Below are positions 59,521-64,000 of a stretch of DNA of 64,000 nt, piece after piece. Numbering within the stretch: position 1 is the stretch's first letter; each line of letters begins with the position of its first letter. Position numbers and translations under genes: made by a program. Under the pieces are notes generated by a model. That model worked only from the letters and a program-made list of their open reading frames with translations, did no database searches and was not told where the DNA came from. Source of the DNA: Paraburkholderia sp. FT54 (GTDB lineage: Bacteria; Pseudomonadota; Gammaproteobacteria; Burkholderiales; Burkholderiaceae); assembly GCF_031585635.1 (NCBI RefSeq), contig NZ_CP134195.1:3596001-3660000 (forward strand), read 5' to 3'.

Positions 59521-61171
59521 CCCGCAAGAACCGACGCCCGCCTCCGATGCGCCGCGCAACGATTCGAACGGACCGAAGCTGCCGCCCCAACTCCCGGAAC
59601 CTGAAATTGAACCGCGCAGCCGCTGGCTGCCTTCGCTCGTCTGGGTGATTCCGCTGATCGCCGCGCTGATCGGCATCGCGCTCGTGATCAAATCGGTCAC
59701 CGAGAAAGGCCCCACCATCACAATCAGCTTCGTCAGCGCCGAAGGCCTCGAACCCGGCAAGACCAAGGTGAAGTACAAGGACGTCGACGTCGGCTCTGTG
59801 AAGACCATCACGCTGTCGAAAGATCTGTCGCACGTGCTGGTGCAAGTGCAATTGACCAAGGAAGGCGAAGACTTCGCGGTCAAGGACTCGCGTTTCTGGG
59901 TGGTGCGGCCGCGCGTCGGCGCGAGCGGGGTGTCGGGTCTCACCACGCTGCTCTCGGGCGCGTACATCGGCGCGGACGCCGGGCATTCGCCGGATAGCGA
60001 GAAGAATTTCGTCGGCCTCGAAACGCCGCCGCCGATTACCGGCGACCAGAAGGGCCACCAGTTCGTTCTGCATGGCGACTCGCTCGGCTCGATCGACATC
60101 GGCTCGCCGATCTTCTACCGGCGCGTGCAGGTCGGCCAGGTGGTCGGCTTCTCGCTCGACAAGGACGGCACCGGCGTGACCATGCAGGTCTTCGTGTCCG
60201 CGCCGTTCGACCAGTACGTCGGCACCAATTCGCGCTGGTGGCATGCGAGCGGCGTTGATCTGCGGCTCGATTCCAGCGGCTTCAAGCTGAACACGCAGTC
60301 GCTTGCCACGGTGATCGTGGGCGGCTTGTCGTTCCAGTCGCCGCCGGGTCAGGGCGTGGGCGCGCAGGCGCCGAACAACATGACGTTCCGCCTCGGCTCC
60401 GACGAAGCGGACGCGATGCGCGAACCGGACGGCGTGCCACTGCGCGTGGTGATGAACTTCAACCAGTCGCTGCGTGGTCTGTCGATCGGCGCACCGGTCG
60501 ATTTCCGCGGCATCGTGCTGGGCCAGGTGACCAATATCGGTATCGACTACGATCCGAAGACGCGCAGCTTCACCATGCCGGTGACGATGAACCTGTACCC
60601 CGACCGCCTCGGCAAGCGCTTCCGCGAAACCGCGCCGGCAGCGGGCAGCCTGGCGGGTCAAACCATGCTGCAACAGCTCGTCAAGCACGGTCTGCGTGGT
60701 CAGTTGCGCACCGGCAATCTGATTACGAGCCAGTTGTACGTGGCGGTGGATATCTTCCCGAAGGCGCCGCCGGCGACCGTCGACGTGGCGAGCGATCCGC
60801 TCGAACTGCCGACGATCCCGAACACGCTCGACGAGTTGCAACTCCAGGTCGCCGACATTGCGAAGAAGCTCGACGCGGTGCCGTTCGACCAGATCGGCAA
60901 CAACCTGAACAGCGCGCTGAAGAACGCGGATCAGCTCTTCACGCGACTCGACAAGGAAGTCGTGCCGCAGGCCCGCGACACGCTCGCGGCGGCGAAGCAA
61001 ACCTTCGGTTCGGCCCAGGCGACGTTGCAGCAGGACTCGCCGTTGCAGTCCGATGTTCACCAGGCGTTGCAGGAACTGACGCGCACGTTGCAGTCGTTGA
61101 ACGCGCTGTCGGATTATCTGGAGCGTCATCCCGAATCGCTGTTGCGCGGTAAAACAGGAGATAAACCATGA
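59513..61171 (+). CDS. pqiB: PqiB-like MCE-domain protein
   Basis: A 552-residue protein with one N-terminal membrane anchor at about residues 42-62 (LVWVIPLIAALIGIALVIK), three MCE domains (first around ISFVSAEGLEPGKTKVKYKD) and a C-terminal helical tail (ARDTLAAAKQTFGSAQATLQ). MCE proteins stack as hexamers and form a lipid-conducting tube across the periplasm. It overlaps both neighbours by 4-8 bp. Confidence 0.93.
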   Translation: MTSPQEPTPASDAPRNDSNGPKLPPQLPEPEIEPRSRWLPSLVWVIPLIAALIGIALVIKSVTEKGPTITISFVSAEGLEPGKTKVKYKDVDVGSVKTITLSKDLSHVLVQVQLTKEGEDFAVKDSRFWVVRPRVGASGVSGLTTLLSGAYIGADAGHSPDSEKNFVGLETPPPITGDQKGHQFVLHGDSLGSIDIGSPIFYRRVQVGQVVGFSLDKDGTGVTMQVFVSAPFDQYVGTNSRWWHASGVDLRLDSSGFKLNTQSLATVIVGGLSFQSPPGQGVGAQAPNNMTFRLGSDEADAMREPDGVPLRVVMNFNQSLRGLSIGAPVDFRGIVLGQVTNIGIDYDPKTRSFTMPVTMNLYPDRLGKRFRETAPAAGSLAGQTMLQQLVKHGLRGQLRTGNLITSQLYVAVDIFPKAPPATVDVASDPLELPTIPNTLDELQLQVADIAKKLDAVPFDQIGNNLNSALKNADQLFTRLDKEVVPQARDTLAAAKQTFGSAQATLQQDSPLQSDVHQALQELTRTLQSLNALSDYLERHPESLLRGKTGDKP

Positions 61172-61914
61172 TGTTTGCCCGGCTCCCCCGCCCGCCGCGC
61201 GGGCTCGTGCGCGGCGCCGTCGTTGCCGGCGCTGTGGCCGGACTGGCGGCGCTGGCGGCGTGCTCGTCGCCGTCGAGCCGCTTTTACACGCTGGGCGCCG
61301 ATAGTGCCGCTGGTTCGGCCGCGCCGGTCAGCGCCCGGACCTCGGCTGCGCCGCCATGGTTGATCGAAGTCGCACCGGTCGACGTGCCGCCGCAGGTGAC
61401 CAGAAATCAGCTCGTCGTGCAGACGGGACCGACGCAAGTTCAGGTACTCGAGCAGGAGCGTTGGGCTTCGTTGCCCGGCGACGAAATCCGTCGTGCGCTG
61501 TCTACGAGTCTGACGCAGCAGCTAGGCACGATCGATGTGTACGGCACGGCCTATCCGGATGCGACGCCGGTCTACCGCGTCAGCATGAATGTGCAGCGGT
61601 TCGAGTCATGGCCGGGGTCGCATGCGTTGATCGACGCCGTGTGGAGTGTGCGGGCTGTGCGCAGCGCATCGATCATGACTTGTCGAAGCGTGGTGAGCGA
61701 GCCGGTTGGCGGTGGCTATGACGCGCTGGTCGAGGGGCATCGGCGGGCGTTGCAGCGGATCTCCATGCAGGTGGCTTCTGCTGTACAGGCTATGGCGGTT
61801 GCTGCTCCTGTTGCTGCTCCGCAGGGGAAGGGGGCGGTTTCCGGTGGCAAAGCTTCCGTCGTGGGTGTGCCGGCTTGTCCTTCTGATGGTGGTGCTGCTG
61901 TTGCTGGGAGTTGA
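61168..61914 (+). CDS. pqiC: PqiC-like outer-membrane lipoprotein
   Basis: A 248-residue lipoprotein. The signal ends with LAALAACSSPSSRFYTLG, so the lipobox Cys is at about residue 32. The ABC-transport auxiliary domain follows (LIEVAPVDVPPQVTRNQLVV, ERWASLPGDEIRRALSTSLT). It anchors the PqiB tube at the outer membrane. The final 45-50 codons switch to T-ending Ala/Val codons (GCT, GTT) and look unlike the rest, suggesting the end is a late extension into repeat-bordering DNA. Confidence 0.9.
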   Translation: MMFARLPRPPRGLVRGAVVAGAVAGLAALAACSSPSSRFYTLGADSAAGSAAPVSARTSAAPPWLIEVAPVDVPPQVTRNQLVVQTGPTQVQVLEQERWASLPGDEIRRALSTSLTQQLGTIDVYGTAYPDATPVYRVSMNVQRFESWPGSHALIDAVWSVRAVRSASIMTCRSVVSEPVGGGYDALVEGHRRALQRISMQVASAVQAMAVAAPVAAPQGKGAVSGGKASVVGVPACPSDGGAAVAGS

Positions 61915-61948
61915 AGGCTTCTGGTTTGGGTGTGGGTAGGGGGCTGTT

Positions 61949-62072
61949 GGCCTTTCCTTGAATTCACGGTGGTCTATGGCGTTGCCCCTGTGCGGGGCGG
62001 CACCTACTTTCTTTGCCTGCCGTGTATGGAACTGGGACATGGGTAACACACGTAACGGGACATGGGTAACAC
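61949..62072 (+). repeat. left 124-bp arm of the inverted repeat around the IS481-type element
   Basis: It begins GGCCTTTCCTTGAATTC, runs through GTTGCCCCTGTGCGGGGCGG and CACCTACTTTCTTTGCCTGC to CCG at 62022, and continues into the IS left end. Its reverse complement is at 63248-63372 with a few mismatches and one base missing. Bases 61949-62007 match the arm at 44088-44142 apart from one missing T. Confidence 0.9.
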
Positions 62073-63297
62073 ATTTTGCCGGTCATTTCGTCAGGTTCAG
62101 GTCGATCGTATCGAAGTGATGATGGGCGATGTAGAGGTCGTAACAATCGGGCTGCGTCGTGCTCGGCCGGATGGCAACGGGCAGGTTGTCGAGCGCACTT
62201 GAGACCTTGAAGCGCCTTGACCGGAAACGCAGATCGCCATTAATGCGCACGCGCACGACAATGTCCGCGTCGCCGTACTGCAGGGGTGGCAACCGTTCGG
62301 GATAGGCGCGCGGACTTGGCCGGTAACGGGTGATTGGCGTGGCCATCTCCAGCGCCTGATGCGGACGCTGTGTGTTGTAGACAGTACGCCAGGTGTCAAA
62401 TGCGTGCTGCGCGCCACGGAAACTGGCGAAGTGCCTGCCGCTGAGAAGTTCAGCCTTCAGCGTACGGTGAAACCGCTCATCCTTGCCGTTGGTCTGCGGA
62501 TGCGCCGGGCGGCTGTATGAGAGTTTCACGCCCAGACGGATCAGCCAGATGCCCAGCGTGGTGAGTTGTCCGGGCTGTGCGGGGCTCCCCCACGGAGAGC
62601 CGTTGTCGGCATTGATGCGCAACGGCAGCCCATAACGACGGAACGCCTCGCGCAGCCGCTGGCGCACGGCCTGCGTGTTGGTCGGCCCGCATGCGTCGAG
62701 CGCGATATTAAAGCGCGAATGATCATCGAGCACGGTCAGCGGTGAGCAGCGCCGGCCATCAATGAGTTCGATCCAGCCTTTGAAATCCATCTGCCACAGG
62801 TCGTTGGGCTGCTCGTGCTCGAAGCGCGTCCAGGGGGGCGCCGCCTGCGATGCCTCGGGCACAATCAGGCCGTGTCGATGCAGGATCCGGCTCATGGTGC
62901 CAGCGGTGGGCACCGCCGGATCACCAAGGTCGTGCAGACGTCGTTCGAGCTTGCGCCCGCCCCATCGATGCTCGTTACGCAGTGCAACCACGCGCTGCTC
63001 GATCTCAGGGGCGGTGCGGTTCGGGCTGCAGAGCGGCCTGCTTGAGCGGTCATGCAGACCGGCTTCACCAGACTGCGCGTAACGTTTGAGCCACTTGTAA
63101 CCGGTCTTCGCACTGATGCCGTAGCGCCGGCACAACTCGCGCCGGTTTGCGCCTTTCTGCAAGGCCAGCTGAACAAATTCCAGACGTAGGTTCACGGTAT
63201 CTCTCGGGTTCCACGACATGGTCAGCTCCGGAAAAAACGTTTCCAGAGTGTTACCCATGTCCCGATACACCTGTTACCTATGTCCCAGTTCCATACA
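62023..63297 (-). mobile_element. IS481-family insertion sequence
   Basis: A 1275-bp element with terminal inverted repeats starting TGTATGGAACTGGGACAT at the left and the complement at the right. Each end carries two copies of GTTACCCATGTCCC-like sequence about 24-28 bp apart, probable transposase binding sites. One intact transposase gene lies inside on the minus strand. The flanks TTTGCCTGCCG and CGGCAGGCAAA meet symmetrically, so the element is at the centre of a palindrome. Confidence 0.88.
62083..63219 (-). CDS. IS481-family transposase
   Basis: A 378-residue DDE transposase. The N-terminal helix-turn-helix (ANRRELCRRYGISAKTGYKW) is followed by a Leu/Arg-rich linker and the integrase core: Asp in LWQMDFKGWIEL, Asp in RINADNGSPWG and Glu in TNGKDERFHRTLK. 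The start MSWNPRDTVNLRLEFV at 63219 is chosen over the ORF start at 63270. The gene is complete. Confidence 0.93.
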   Translation of the reverse strand: MSWNPRDTVNLRLEFVQLALQKGANRRELCRRYGISAKTGYKWLKRYAQSGEAGLHDRSSRPLCSPNRTAPEIEQRVVALRNEHRWGGRKLERRLHDLGDPAVPTAGTMSRILHRHGLIVPEASQAAPPWTRFEHEQPNDLWQMDFKGWIELIDGRRCSPLTVLDDHSRFNIALDACGPTNTQAVRQRLREAFRRYGLPLRINADNGSPWGSPAQPGQLTTLGIWLIRLGVKLSYSRPAHPQTNGKDERFHRTLKAELLSGRHFASFRGAQHAFDTWRTVYNTQRPHQALEMATPITRYRPSPRAYPERLPPLQYGDADIVVRVRINGDLRFRSRRFKVSSALDNLPVAIRPSTTQPDCYDLYIAHHHFDTIDLNLTK

Positions 63298-63372
63298 CGG
63301 CAGGCAAAGAAAGTAGGTGCCGCCCCGCACAGGGGCAACGCCAATAGACCACAAAGAATTCAAGGAAAGGCC
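63248..63372 (-). repeat. right 125-bp arm of the inverted repeat around the IS481-type element
   Basis: Reverse complement of the left arm: GTGTTACCC at the inner edge, then CGGCAGGCAAAGAAAGTAGG and TGCCGCCCCGCACAGGGGCA, ending GAATTCAAGGAAAGGCC at 63372. Near the outer edge it reads CCACAAAGAATTC where the other arms read CCACCGTGAATTC. The remaining 116 bp before the next gene contain a TACAAT -10-like box at 63450-63455. Confidence 0.9.
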
Positions 63373-63488
63373 AACACAGCAAAGACCGCACCACAGTGCC
63401 AAAAAGCCCCCCGCAGGCACCCGAGCAAAAGCACACCACCCCGACCGCGTACAATACGCCCTTACCCAATCGCCTTCCGGCAACCTCA

Positions 63489-64000
63489 ATGTCCTTCGAT
63501 TTCTTCCTCCCTTGCCCACGCGGTCTTGAAGCCTCGCTCGCGGCTGAACTCGCCGAAATTGCGGCCAAACACCTGAACGGCGCGCCGTTCACGGCCGGCG
63601 CACAAGTGCCGGGCGGCGTGCATTTCCGCGGAGGCTGGGCTGCTGGCATGGCCGCCAACCTGCATTCGCGCCTCGCGAGCCGCGTGCTGCTGAAAATCGC
63701 GCATCGCCCGTATCGCAGCGAGCAGGACATTTACGCGCTCGCGGTCGAACAGCGTTGGGAACAATGGTTCTCGGCGAATGAAACGCTGCGCGTGGACGTC
63801 ACCGCGATCAAGTCGCCGCTGCGCAGCCTGGAGTTCACCACGCTGCGCGTCAAGGACGCGATCTGCGACCGTCTGCGCGAAGTCAGCGGCGCGCGTCCGA
63901 GCATCGACACCGCCATGCCCGACGTGCGCGTGTTCGCCTTTCTCACCGCCACCGACTGCACGCTGTATCTCGACACCTCGGGTGATCCGCTCTTCAAGCG
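63489..64000 (+). CDS. THUMP-domain rRNA methyltransferase (RlmL-like), N-terminal part
   Basis: The gene starts at ATG 63489 and runs off the window. The visible 170 residues begin MSFDFFLPCPRGLEASLAAE and contain a THUMP RNA-binding domain (VPGGVHFRGGWAAGMAANLH, LASRVLLKIAHRPYRSEQDI, AIKSPLRSLEFTTLRVKDAI). This matches the N-terminus of the RlmL/YcbY-type enzymes that methylate G2445 of 23S rRNA. The catalytic domain is outside the window, so the exact activity is inferred. Confidence 0.85.
   Translation, partial: MSFDFFLPCPRGLEASLAAELAEIAAKHLNGAPFTAGAQVPGGVHFRGGWAAGMAANLHSRLASRVLLKIAHRPYRSEQDIYALAVEQRWEQWFSANETLRVDVTAIKSPLRSLEFTTLRVKDAICDRLREVSGARPSIDTAMPDVRVFAFLTATDCTLYLDTSGDPLFK

Overview
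The window is GC-rich bacterial chromosome, densely coding on both strands, with gene content and order typical of a beta-proteobacterium of the Burkholderiaceae. The closest match I recognise is a Paraburkholderia-type primary chromosome: hda-HAD-pcnB-folK-dNK-panB, grpE/dnaK/dnaJ followed by a fused pabB-pabC, hemH-hslR, hrcA/nadK/recN, dps/katA/oxyR/recG, queA-tgt-yajC-secDF, and a pqi locus. This placement is inferred from gene families, not from a database search. No rRNA, tRNA or CRISPR array was found.

Layout. 1-5.8 kb: a + strand run from the end of an AI-2E/PerM permease through replication control (hda), RNA polyadenylation (pcnB), folate (folK), nucleotide salvage and pantothenate (panB). 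6.1-15.6 kb: a mostly - strand block with folate synthesis (pabBC fusion), the DnaK chaperone team with two sigma-32-like promoters, a decayed gene between grpE and dnaK, hslR, hemH and hrcA. 15.9-28.5 kb: nadK, recN, glnE, a very large AsmA/YhdP-type protein, a nitrilase-family amidase and tldD. 28.6-30 kb: DAHP synthase preceded by a complete-looking aromatic-amino-acid attenuator with a leader peptide carrying seven aromatic residues in a row. 30.1-38.8 kb: a HigBA-type toxin-antitoxin pair, a cobalamin adenosyltransferase, two FAD-linked 2-hydroxyacid dehydrogenases with glcEF, yggS and proC. 39-43.7 kb: ubiA and a peroxide-defence group (dps, katA, oxyR, two small ORFs).

43.8-45.5 kb is the most unusual stretch: 37 perfect heptamers, (TTTGGCC)2(TTTGGGG)23(TTTGGCC)12, adjoining an IS3-family element that sits between 93-bp inverted arms. 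The same arm sequence occurs again at 61.95-63.37 kb, inverted on both sides of an IS481-family element that lies at the dyad axis of the palindrome. The four arms define an interspersed palindromic repeat that has received unrelated insertion sequences. 45.5-61.9 kb holds recG (with a long low-complexity N-terminal extension), queA, tgt, yajC-secD-secF, an MHS-type permease, a b561-yceI-yceI group and a four-gene pqi operon in which PqiA is split in two. The window ends inside an RlmL-like rRNA methyltransferase.

Limits: starts were chosen by eye from family starts and Shine-Dalgarno sites; promoters, terminators and small ORFs are predictions; family calls rest on motif recognition, with no similarity search run.
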